Origin: Syngnathus acus
Lineage: Eukaryota; Chordata; Actinopteri; Syngnathiformes; Syngnathidae
Reading direction: 5' to 3'
Length of the DNA stretch: 64,000 nucleotides
Assembly: GCF_901709675.1 (NCBI RefSeq)
Contig: NC_051108.1
Coordinates: forward strand, 6,866,631-6,930,630
Shown here: in pieces, positions 51,801 through 60,990 of the stretch
Layout of the letters: every line of letters begins with the position of its first letter
Numbering within the stretch: the first letter of the stretch is position 1
Program-made: the position numbers and the translations under genes
Notes under the pieces: model-generated
What the model was told of the DNA's origin: nothing
Databases searched by the model: none
The model's input: the letters and a program-made list of their open reading frames with translations, nothing else

Positions 51801-54800
51801 GTCTTTTCTAAAATTACCAATGGGTGCTTGATTCATTCTGTCTATCGAATTTGTTTTCCCCCTCTTGCAGCTTGTTGTATTGTGACAGCTGCCCACCCTT
51901 TGTTAGAATAACATCCCCGGGAACTCACTTTTCCTCACGTGCGCACGGAGTTTGCTAGCCAACGCCTTTTCCACCCTCGATTGTAGTGCTGTGTGTTTCT
52001 GTTATCGAGGAAATTGATGAATTGTTCATTCATTAGTCAAGTTGAACCCTTAGCTCAAACGTAGCTTCACGACTGGTTAAAAAAATATTGCAACAACTAA
52101 TATGGTGCAGGTTACGCTAGTTCATCTTGAAGTGGTCGCAAATGCATGTTGAGGCCTGCCAGTGGTGACATTTAAGGGTTAAAACCTCCATGTGGATTGA
52201 AGAGCTAGCTTTAGTGTCGCCAGGAGATTATGCACTTTTCGCTCTTTGTCAGAAATTTACATGCACGTGCGGAGCTCACAAATTTTTTTTATGGCAGCTG
52301 TCCAAGTGCTTGCACAGAAAAACAAGTCTCCCCAAAAAAAGTGAACAGAACTGAGCCGAGCAGTCGGCCGTGTGAACTTTCTTGTATTCATTAGACAAAT
52401 CCGCCGCTAAACTGTTGCGGCGATGACTTTCCTAAAAACAAAACCCGATTAGGCTGCGCAGGGAACGTCATACCTCCGTGGAACTTTTTTTTCTTTTAGA
52501 GAAACAAACGCCGTTAAAGAGAGAGAGTGAGGGTGCGAGGAGAAGATTGGCTACTCTCGTTGTTGTCCTGTCCTGCCATTGGTAGATGCCTGTTGCTAGG
52601 CTTGTATCGGGTTTCGAGAGTTTTTTTTTGCTTCCGCCGCTCTCTGTTCGCCCATAGGTCAGGTTTGAACTGGTCTGGTGGACTTCTGCTACTTGTTGAA
52701 CATCCCAGCGAAAGGAAAAAAAAAAACATGCATGATTCTCACTGCTGGAGAAAATAAAATGCGAGACACGTGTAGAGTTTGGCACCGTGTCGTCCTTTGT
52801 TTTTCTCATTATTGGGCGAGTCATCCTCCCTGTTGGTTCAAGGCATTTGCTAACCGTTGTGTTACAATTGCAAATACGTCTGCCGGCAATAAAAAGTAGC
52901 TTTTCGCACCTTGTTAGAGTGATGCTATGTAGCAAAAATGTGCAAGTTAAAACTTTGTAGCACAACTGTAATGCTGCGCCGTTTTGATATTCAGAACTTG
53001 ATGGCAAAGAGTAAGCTTGCTTTATTTTTTTGGGGCATCAAGACGGTAAGAAACTTTTTCTGTGCTATATTTTAATTGCGGAATGGCGTAGCTCGTGACA
53101 AATGACATTTTCCAGTTCATCCTCTGCGTCAACAAGCTGCATCCTGTCATTTGTGTGCGTGTGTGCCGGCCCTCGTGCTATGCCTAGTACATCATTTTTA
53201 TTGGCCACTTAGCTATTTCATTGTGCATTGTTGACCGAGGCACGAATGTGATGGCCTTAAAATGTCACTCGCACGTTCATGTGACACTCGAAAGTCAACA
53301 TTTAAATCTACACTGTGTAAGAATTGTAAAGGCTTCAAAAGCATTACAGTGCAGAGGTATGCTATCAAGCTATATAGTGGTGTGTTTCGGCCGTTGCCAT
53401 GGTGACCCGCAATCACTCACTTTAATTTTCAGTCTTATGAGCAGACCTGCCAGGACAACATTTGGGCTGTAAAAAAGTCATCTTAAAGCCTTTGGTGGCT
53501 GGAATATATCCCACCCTGGGACAACAAGGCACTCTAAAGCGGACTCGCACTTCACCATACTCTGTTTGACGTCTTTTCTTCCGCTACGATATGTTGGAGG
53601 TTTCGTCTCGTCCTCAGTGGGAAGAAACATAGGAGGCCGAAAAGCACTGAAACAACAGTCTCATCCCACGGGATCATTAGTGCGTGCACAGTGACAATAG
53701 CACCGGCCAAGCCAGACCCCCCCCCCCCCCCCCCCCACACTTCTAGCCTATAAGCGCTTTTATGTGAAAGGGGGGTCCGGTGTGTCGCAACGCTGACCGG
53801 CCTCGCTTCTGCAGCTTTTGCTGAGCCGCGGGAGTGCTGACTCCAGCCCCTGGGAACATGTTTACCTCTCTGCCCCGCACCCCACCCTACCGGCGGCAAC
53901 AGGAGTGGGGTCCCGAGGTGGGAGAAGGGTGGGTGAGGGAGGCTGGCTGGACGCACACAATGAACCTGCTGAATACTGCGCGATGTAGCCGGGCCGTGCA
54001 GTTGGCTGCCAAACTGGCTGGACAGGCTCTTGATCAAAGTCCACAGAAGGGGGGCAGGGGGGCGGCTTTTTGGCTCAGTCACTATACCAAATTCAGCTTG
54101 CTAGTAGTTTTTCTTGCAAAGAAGAGCCAAACAGATGGTCAGATTAGTATTGATAGTTACTACAATTGACACATATGGGAAGCAAGAAGTGACCGTAATG
54201 TGGCACGCAAGTGAACGTGTTATTGTCAGGCTGGGATAAACAAAGCCATAAGAGCTGTCCTCCTTATCTTTACCCCCCCCTCCCCTCCCCTCTCCTCTCC
54301 TATCCTGTCCTTTGCCTCTGAAGGGAGTCCTTCAAACGCCTTGATTAGTGGAGGGATCACATTATTATCTGTGGTCTGAGAGGCTGCACCGATAAAAGCC
54401 ACTGTTCAAGGACCCGCAGACCTCGTCATCCTTTCAGATGAGATTAGGATCTTAATTCAACCCAAGCGCATGCATGTGGAGGGTCACATACTGACCAGTT
54501 TCTTTTGAAAGTAACCACATGACATTAGCAAAACAATTTGTTTTTTATTCCAGCCAAGAATAATGAAAAGTAAATGACAAATATCCCTGTGAATAGCTGT
54601 AATATCACCATTCACTACTAGATGGCGGACATGCCTTAGTTGCACTTTCCCTCTAGTCTACAACATGCTTAAAACTAATAATGTGCATTTGGAACGGCAT
54701 GTTGATTTTTATGGGGGGAAAAATGCATTAAATGAGTTCTTGCACTTTGATGGGTTTTCTGTTCTGCAGTTTTGTGCCATCCTTGAATGGCATTTTTTCC

Positions 54801-57800
54801 ATGCACGAGAGCCCTCTGCACTGGGAAGAGAAAAATCTAATCACAGTAGCCTATGTAGTTATTTTTTAGATGTTCAAAACCCTCTGAACCCTCTTGAAGG
54901 CTGCATGTTTTGATTGCCTTTAAAAAGAGAAAGAACAAATGATCAGCTGATTGGTTTACCTTGATTTAGATATGCATTGTATCACTTTGAATGAATAGCC
55001 ACGGTAATTTAGCATACAGAAAGGATTGACAATTTAATCACAAGCGAACAAAAGAAACAGAGAAAGATGTGGCGATGTTTTCTTAAAGCAAAAGGGGATT
55101 GGCTTTTCCGCTCACGTTTTGCCCCCCTCCTTCCTCTTTCCTCACGCTTAGCTCCGCCCCCTCCGCCTCTTGATCGTTGCTATTGGCCGGCTGCAGCGTG
55201 TTTACGCTTCGCGATTGGCCCACTCACTCGTCGCTCAAGCGCTCTCGGGTTATTTACCGAAAGTATGAGCGAGGGGCGGGGGCAACTAAATGGAGCAGCC
55301 GGAGTGACTTGGCTGCTTGTCGGGCTCGCAACAGCTGACGAGAGCGGAGCACAGCAGCCTCCCGGTGAACAAAGAACGGGGGGACGGTTTGCGGAGCTTT
55401 CGAACCCGATCCAAAAGCAGCCAAGTGCGGGGAGGACGAGAGATGAGGCACGCCGTGTCACCATCGGAGAACGTGGAGAATTGTTCGTTCGCCGTGACAC
55501 ACTTGTTTAAGATATGTGCCCATTGTGAACGGCTCGGGAAAAAGGTAAAACATATTTAAGTTCATTCCTATATCGGTGCAGCTTCGAGAAAATACCACAT
55601 TCGAGTATTTGTTTTTGTGATAAACGAATGTCAGTTGATATTTGCTCTCGGGCGACTGTTTTTTTCCTTCGACTGAATGAGCTGCAGTGCAGTCGTTTGT
55701 CCGGACTTGTTTTTCTGTCAAGTTTAGGGGGGTGGGGGGGCGGCAGGGGCTTTGGATGTTTTTAAAGACACCCCAACACACATTTTTATTGTCACTTTTT
55801 TTTATGGATCCTGTCGAATGATTTAGTTTGACCACATTTGATTCCCGACAGAATTAAGCCATTTGTTGCTCAACTCATTCATCACAGCTTATTGATGGTC
55901 ATGTCCAGAGCATGAAGGAAAAAAAAAACAAAAAACGTTCTTTTCTTTTTAGGTTAATTTACATCCCTATTGACATCCCTTTTAACTTGCTGTAAGATTA
56001 TCAAACCAAGCCATATTTATCGGTGCTGTCCACACAAAAAAAACCGATATTGCACCACCACTTTAATTACCCTTAAAATGTCACTTAACGACTGCTGTGT
56101 CCGGTATGTTCATTATATTGCCATAAAATGCGTCATGTTTACTGACACTGTCCTCAAAAACTAATATTTCATCACTAAAACCATAATTATCCATTAAAAT
56201 GTCACATTTAACAACTATGCAATGCGCTGCTGTGTCACGGTTGCTGATTCTCAAAACTGACTTTTCACCATGAAGGCCTTAATTATGCCCAAAAAGGACA
56301 CTTGGTCTTTCAATGCCTCAATTGTGTCAAAAAAAGTCAAGACAAAATGAGTTTGTTGTAAAGTTTAAGCTGCTGTCACTGTTTAATGTTTCACATTCAG
56401 ATATTGTGCAGTCCATACCTGACTATACTTGTCTAAATGTTGTGCTTCTAAAAGATGATTTCCCTTTTTGTCTTTAAGGATCTGGGAGTGCGAATCCCAA
56501 GACCTCTGGGGAACGGGCCGAGTAGATTTATCCCCGAAAAAGAGGTACGGAAATGCCTTTAAATCCTGCCAGTAATGTCCAAAAAAGCCCCAACTTTCCT
56601 AGGCCCGTTTAAGATGTCACGATTTTCCATTTTAGATTCTTCAAGTCAGTAAAGTGGACACCAGGACACAGTCGATATTCGAGGATGCGTTCGCCGCCCT
56701 CGGTCGCCTGGACAACATCTCGCTGGTGATGGGCTTCCACCCGCAGTACCTGGAGAGCTTCCTGCGCACGCAGCACTACCTGCTGCAGATGGACGGGCCG
56801 CTGTCGCTGCACTATCGCCACTACATCGGCATCATGGTAGCACCTGAGCTGGACTTTTTTTTGCCTCGCCTTTTTAAACGCATCTCACCATTGTCGCGTG
56901 ATCCTGTGTCCAGGCGGCGGCTCGCCACCAGTGCTCCTATCTGGTCAACCTGCACGTCAACGACTTCCTCCAGGTGGGCGGCGACCCCAAGTGGCTTAAC
57001 GGGCTGAACGGCGCCCCGCGAAAGCTTCAGCAGCTGGGTGAACTCAACAAAATCCTGGCCCACCGGCCATGGCTGCTCACCAAGGAGCACATCGAGGTGA
57101 GAAACCGCAGAGGGAGGTGTTAAGAGCGTTGCGCAACAGCTGAGGTCGAGTGAACTGACCGACTCCGCTTGGCCTTTTTTTTCAAGGGTCTCCTGAAGGC
57201 CGAGGAGCACAGCTGGTCACTGGCCGAGCTCATCCACGCCGTGGTCCTGCTCACGCACTATCACTCGCTGGCCTCCTTCACCTTCGGCTGCGGGATCATG
57301 CCCGAGATCCACTGTGACGGCGGCCACACCTTCCGGCCGCCGTCGCTCGGCCACTACTGCGTGTGCGACATTGCCAACGGCAACCACCACCACGACAGTC
57401 CGTTTGGCAGCCAGGTGAGACAAACGGAGAGCCTTGGCCGTTTGTTGTCTTTTCGTCATGAGCCATATTTGCTTATGTAAACTTCCTTCAAATTGGATGC
57501 GGCACAGTAGAATCGTTTGTTGTGTCCCTGGCAGTAGAAGAATGACTGTCACTATGTTATCACAAGCCTACAAGTGAAAATTCCTGTTGTTGTCCAGGAG
57601 GTGTGCGGTGGCGAGGTGGAGGTGTTGATGGAGCGCATGAAGCATTTGCAAGAGTGCCGCGATGACGAAGAGGCCAGCCAGGAGGAGATGGCCACACGTT
57701 TCGAGCGGGAGAAGACTGAGAGCATGCTGGTGGTGACGGCCGAAGACGAGGAGTGGGTGCCCTCCCGTGACATCTCACGACACTTTGAAGACCCCAGCTA

Positions 57801-58528
57801 CGGTTACAAGGACTTCTCCAGGAGGGGCGAGCACGTGCCCACTTTCAGAGTGCAGGTACACTCGCAACACATAAAACAATGAGCAAGCCCGTTTCAATGA
57901 TAATAACGCCCCCCCCCCCCTTCTTTTTTTTTTGGGCAGGATTACAGTTGGGAGGACCACGGCTATTCTCTGGTGAACCGTCTCTATCCAGACGTGGGTC
58001 AGATGCTGGACGAGAAGTTCCAGATGGCGTACAACTTGACGTACAACACCATGGCCACACACAAGGATGTGGACACCAGCATGCTGCGCAGGGCCATCTG
58101 GAACTACATACACTGCATGTTCGGCATCAGGTAGGCTGCTAACATCTTGAAGAAAGGGATAAAAAAAAACAGAATACTCACCACACCATCGGCTGTGTCA
58201 GGTATGACGATTATGACTACGGCGAGATCAACCAGCTGCTGGACCGCAGCTTTAAGATCTACATCAAAACTATGGTGTGCAATCCCGAGAAGACTACCAA
58301 ACGAATGTACGAGAGCTTCTGGAGGCAGTTCCAGCACTCTGAGAAGGTCGGTCCCCTTTTTCTCATGCAGTGAAATGTGTTTTTTTTATTTTTATTTTTT
58401 ATTATTAATGTCACTAAAGGTTTCTTTATTCTCACCTGCAGGTCCATGTTAATCTGCTTCTTATGGAAGCGCGAATGCAAGCTGAACTTTTATACGCTCT
58501 GAGAGCCATCACTCGCTACATGACATGA
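34692..58528 (+). CDS. sesn1: Sestrin 1, stress-induced regulator of mTORC1
   Basis: Nine coding exons: 34692-34967, 56479-56544, 56636-56836, 56914-57096, 57187-57414, 57598-57855, 57940-58130, 58202-58346, 58442-58528; 544 residues (human long form 551). Sestrins bind GATOR2 and restrain mTORC1 when leucine is low, and have antioxidant activity. Exon 1 encodes the SESN1-specific N-terminus with [18 protein letters not shown]. The N-terminal helical domain holds the redox triad Cys188, Tyr190 and His195 (CSYLVNLH). The C-terminal half contains [20 protein letters not shown] and [12 protein letters not shown], which frame the leucine pocket known from SESN2, and ends [11 protein letters not shown]. 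Intron 1 is about 21.5 kb and holds the alternative first exon at 55443. A FOXO and p53 target in mammals. Confidence 0.96.
34968..35980 (+). other. sesn1: Start of the large sesn1 intron
   Basis: AT-rich intron sequence with short A runs. No coding segment, RNA gene or clear transposon seen. Confidence 0.75.
35985..36430 (-). repeat. Probable interspersed repeat in sesn1 intron 1
   Basis: TTTATTTAACCTTTATTTAC followed by CCAGGCAAACAATTAAGAAC and then a long A-rich region resembles a repeat phrase common in fish genomes, read from its A-rich end. The family and the exact ends are uncertain. Confidence 0.45.
36431..39757 (+). other. sesn1: sesn1 intron 1 with microsatellites
   Basis: Contains (TG)n at about 36551-36575, (AC)n at 36804-36836, (GGTT)n at 38291-38320 and (TG)n at about 39474-39492, plus a G tract near 37698. 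No coding segment recognised. Confidence 0.75.
39760..39784 (+). mobile_element. Terminus of a Tc1-like element
   Basis: CAGTCCCCTCCAAAAGTATT, continued by GGAAC and preceded by TA, matches the end motif of a widespread fish Tc1/mariner family. The matching second end was not found nearby, so this is a solo or decayed end. Confidence 0.5.
39785..46004 (+). other. sesn1: sesn1 intron 1, middle
   Basis: No exon recognised. Low-complexity features: (GGAA)n near 41216-41230, a T23-type run near 42350-42373, (TG)n runs near 42595 and 45532, and an AT-only palindromic stretch at about 45281-45330. Open frames here are microsatellite- or poly-T-driven. Confidence 0.7.
46005..46062 (-). mobile_element. 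Antisense SINE head fragment
   Basis: AACTGTGAGGCAGACATGCT followed by AACCACAAGGGCACC, preceded by CAGGGTTCATATC. Read on the minus strand it is the tRNA-like start of the SINE family also seen at 23456-23514. Confidence 0.55.
46088..46240. mobile_element. hAT-type MITE remnant (probable)
   Basis: The start, TGTGTCAAACTCGAGGCTCG, followed by GGGGCCAGATACGGCCCGCC and TGTGGCCCG, and a later TGCGGCCCGCGACAAAA, matches a vertebrate repeat I know by the phrase TGTCAAACTC...GGCCCGC. I believe it is a nonautonomous hAT-type element; the family name is not certain. It lies next to the SINE fragment. Confidence 0.5.
46241..55060 (+). other. sesn1: sesn1 intron 1, distal part
   Basis: No exon recognised. 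Includes (TG)n at 47950-47992, a C20 run at 53717-53736 and CT-rich sequence near 54270-54310. A single p53-type decamer GAACATGTTT is present at 53854-53863 without a partner half-site. Confidence 0.7.
55140..55442 (+). promoter_or_regulatory. sesn1: Alternative sesn1 promoter and leader
   Basis: GC-rich island inside intron 1: GC boxes near 55152-55168, two inverted CCAAT boxes (ATTGG at 55182-55186 and 55214-55218, 32 bp apart) and between them TGTTTAC at 55199-55205, the consensus FOXO element. It precedes the alternative coding exon by about 240 bp. An upstream ATG at 55265 opens an 81-codon frame that overlaps the sesn1 start in another phase. Confidence 0.65.
55443..55544 (+). CDS. sesn1: Alternative first coding exon of sesn1
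   Basis: Encodes 34 residues ([13 protein letters not shown]... ending CERLGKK) and splices in phase 0 through AAG|GTAAAA to the exon at 56479 ([19 protein letters not shown]), giving a 486-residue sestrin in place of 544. It parallels the short human SESN1 form that begins MRLAAA and also has a Cys pair just before the shared region; here the pair is Cys25-x-x-Cys28 (CAHC). Human SESN1 transcripts are known to start at several promoters with different p53 response. Confidence 0.8.
55545..56478 (+). other. sesn1: Last segment of sesn1 intron 1
   Basis: 934 bp between the alternative first exon and the first shared exon. Contains an imperfect internal duplication near 56010-56270 (repeats of ...AAAACTGATATTTCACCAC...AATTA-type phrases) and nothing recognisable as coding. 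Confidence 0.6.
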
Positions 58529-59532
58529 AGTGCTTCTTTTTTTTTGTTATATTCTTTTTTTTTTTTTTTTTTTTATCACGTGTCATTGTTGGGACATTTC
58601 AAGAGAACATTTCCGGGGGGCTGAGTGGAATATCAGAACAAAGAAGCAAGTTTTTTGGGGTTTTTTTAGCCTGCAGTGCCAAAAATGACCAGAGGTAGGC
58701 AGCATTGGGCTTAAAAAAGCAGTTTGTTCAGGATTTTCTTCAGTGTTCTAGCAACATCCCCTTAATTCAACTTCTTAATTTTCGTGATCACTGTTTTTTT
58801 TCCCCCTCGTTTTAATTTCAATCACCTTTTTGGGCCCCCTACATGTGTGCCTGAACTCCCCAGCGTTTGCGTATCAATAACGACGATAATGATGCTGCTG
58901 CTGCTCCCAGTGTTATATTCAGCAGGGACAAGGGGGTCTTATTGACTCCCCCACCCCCCCAGAAAAGTAGAAAAAAAAGTTCTCCATCCACTGCAATATC
59001 CCCAAATGTCCGTGTAAGCTAATTCAAGGAGTGTGTTTGCAAACTCATAGAACACTGAGCCCTATTTGAGTTTGTGTGCGTGTGCGTGCGTGGCTGTTTA
59101 AAAAAAAAAAAAAAAAAAATAGTTTTTTAAAATTTCACATGTCAAAAAAAAGGCGAGGCACTATGAAGGCGACTTCTTGCTTCTGCTGTAGCTCTGTTAT
59201 TTTGATGTACCTTGTTTAACATGTCAGCGATGACATCATCATTTTTTGTTATAGCTGTTTATTTAGAAAGACTGAAAGAATGAGCGTCTCGTGGGGGCTT
59301 CATCAGGGGCTCTGCTATGGGCTTGGTCTGGGAGGAATAGCTAACACACACACATAAGCACTCACACAAAAGCACATATTGATACACACACACACACACT
59401 GCTAAGCTGTCTTCCGCATTATCCCGGCTGCCTGGTCGCCCCTATTTGGAAGGCTGTGAATTTTACCAGTATAATAAATACCTCTTCTCTTATCTCCATC
59501 AAATGTTTTCTCTCTGTGCAGAAAAGCATGTA

Positions 59533-59647
59533 CAGTGGTACCCTTGCTTCAGAGTGTAATTTGTTACAAACTCTATTGCTACTTAAATTGCGAGTTAGCT
59601 TTCTGACAACACATAAGGTGTTGCTCTCAGAAGTTAAGGTACCACAG
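59533..59647. mobile_element. TA-flanked MITE in the sesn1 3' UTR
   Basis: Imperfect terminal inverted repeats CAGTGGTACCCTTGCTTC and, at the other end, the inverse of CTGTGGTACCTTAACTTC, flanked on both sides by TA. 115 bp, no coding capacity. Same family as 62241-62319. Confidence 0.7.
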
Positions 59648-60686
59648 TATCGCCAAATCATTTTGGTGGACAGGCGTGTTTTTTGTCAGAGAGCAACTGT
59701 TGAAAAGATGCTCTTTAGTGAGCAGTTTTTGTTTTTTTTCCCCTCCTCCCTGGGCTGCCACGTACGTCCCCATTTGCTAAGGGGATGACACCGGCCCGCC
59801 ATCAGGCTGATTTGCGCTCGCAAACGGTTGTAGCTGTGCTTATTCAAGCCTACTTAGTGCAAAAAAAAACAAACAAAAAAAAAAACAGCTTATGTTTTAA
59901 TGAAACAGTTATGTTGAGTAAAAAGAAGTGAAGTACCGCATTCTAATTGTGAGTGCAGATTAAGACCGTGATGGCTGGGAGGTTTTCGACAAAAAGAATG
60001 GTACCATTGGAAGTGAGTCGGAAGAAAATGAGAGATTTTTTTTTTTTCCCCAAAAAAACTTCTGACTGACGTCAGTTACTGACACTTTAAAAAAAAAAAA
60101 AAAAATCAAAAAATCTATTAAAAATCATGGAAAAAAAAAAAAACTATGATATTGAATTGTTGTGTATCATTTGTAGCGTTCTCTTATTCTAAAATTATTT
60201 GGTTACCTTGAGTCAAACATCTCAGCAGGACAGCACGCTAACACTGATTGGGTGCCCTGCACTGCCGTTGGTAGTGTAGTGGTTCACTTAGCAACAGCCC
60301 AGTATATCTTTTGAACTAGAGGAGCTCATCAGCTTGCCTCTTTGTTACAACTTGCTGGGAAATAAAAAAAAAAGATTGTCTAATCTACTAAATTCTATTT
60401 GAAGGCCTCCCCTATTGAGCATTATGACATCATCACCAGCACAACCATCACCCTAAAATGCCTTCACTTCTAATTTAGGTCTTAAAAAATAATCAGCCAG
60501 CTAATACTTTATATTACGAGTAATGTTTTAATGAGATGTCAAGGTTGTTCTTTTCTTTAATCATGAAGTGCTGTTCCTGATTTGTGTTGATGTAACAACC
60601 ATGTGACTTTGAAAATGCTGTACTTTTTGGCGACTTGTAAGCACTGCCTGGCCCCGTGTCTGTGTAACATGAATACTGATGATGAT

Positions 60687-60692
60687 AATAAA
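60687..60692 (+). terminator. sesn1: sesn1 poly(A) signal
   Basis: AATAAA followed within 25 bases by T/GT-rich sequence. It lies 42 bases from the opposite-strand armc2 signal. Confidence 0.65.
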
Positions 60693-60733
60693 GGCTTTGA
60701 GAGGCGACAACATTTCTTGCTTAGTCTGTGCTT

Positions 60734-60739
60734 TTTATT
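60734..60739 (-). terminator. armc2: armc2 poly(A) signal
   Basis: AATAAA on the minus strand 252 bases downstream of the armc2 stop codon. It faces the sesn1 signal in a tail-to-tail arrangement. Confidence 0.6.
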
Positions 60740-60990
60740 TGTTTACACATTTCATAAAATGTTTGCTTACCAATAGAGACTGAGGCGACTCATCAAACCC
60801 ACGCATACATGCTCACAAAAACAAAGTTATACATACCGTATATAAATGTGCAAAAGTGTTGTGAAGATATGTGAGGCTGGACTTTAAAGTGCTTTAAAAC
60901 AGTCACGTGATGGTGGGATTCAAAAGTCAGTATCACAACAAAAACATTCACAATTGTTGTGTATGTACAGTACATATGATATGATATATA

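Larger units (their letters stand above)
58529..60692 (+). other. sesn1: sesn1 3' UTR
   Basis: About 2.2 kb from the stop codon to AATAAA at 60687-60692. Contains long T and A runs (for example 58558-58574), (CA)n near 59386-59399 and an embedded MITE (59533-59647). No protein-like frame. The signal is directly followed by the convergent armc2 3' end. Confidence 0.65.

Noticed and set aside
53854-53863. GAACATGTTT, a perfect p53 decamer in a p53-regulated gene
   Set aside because: Only one half-site is present; neither adjacent decamer contains a CWWG core, and a single decamer is common by chance in 21 kb.
53552-54169. Open frames of 176 and 111 codons on opposite strands in sesn1 intron 1
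   Set aside because: They overlap a C20 run and GC-rich sequence, match nothing recognised, and have no splice signals consistent with an exon.
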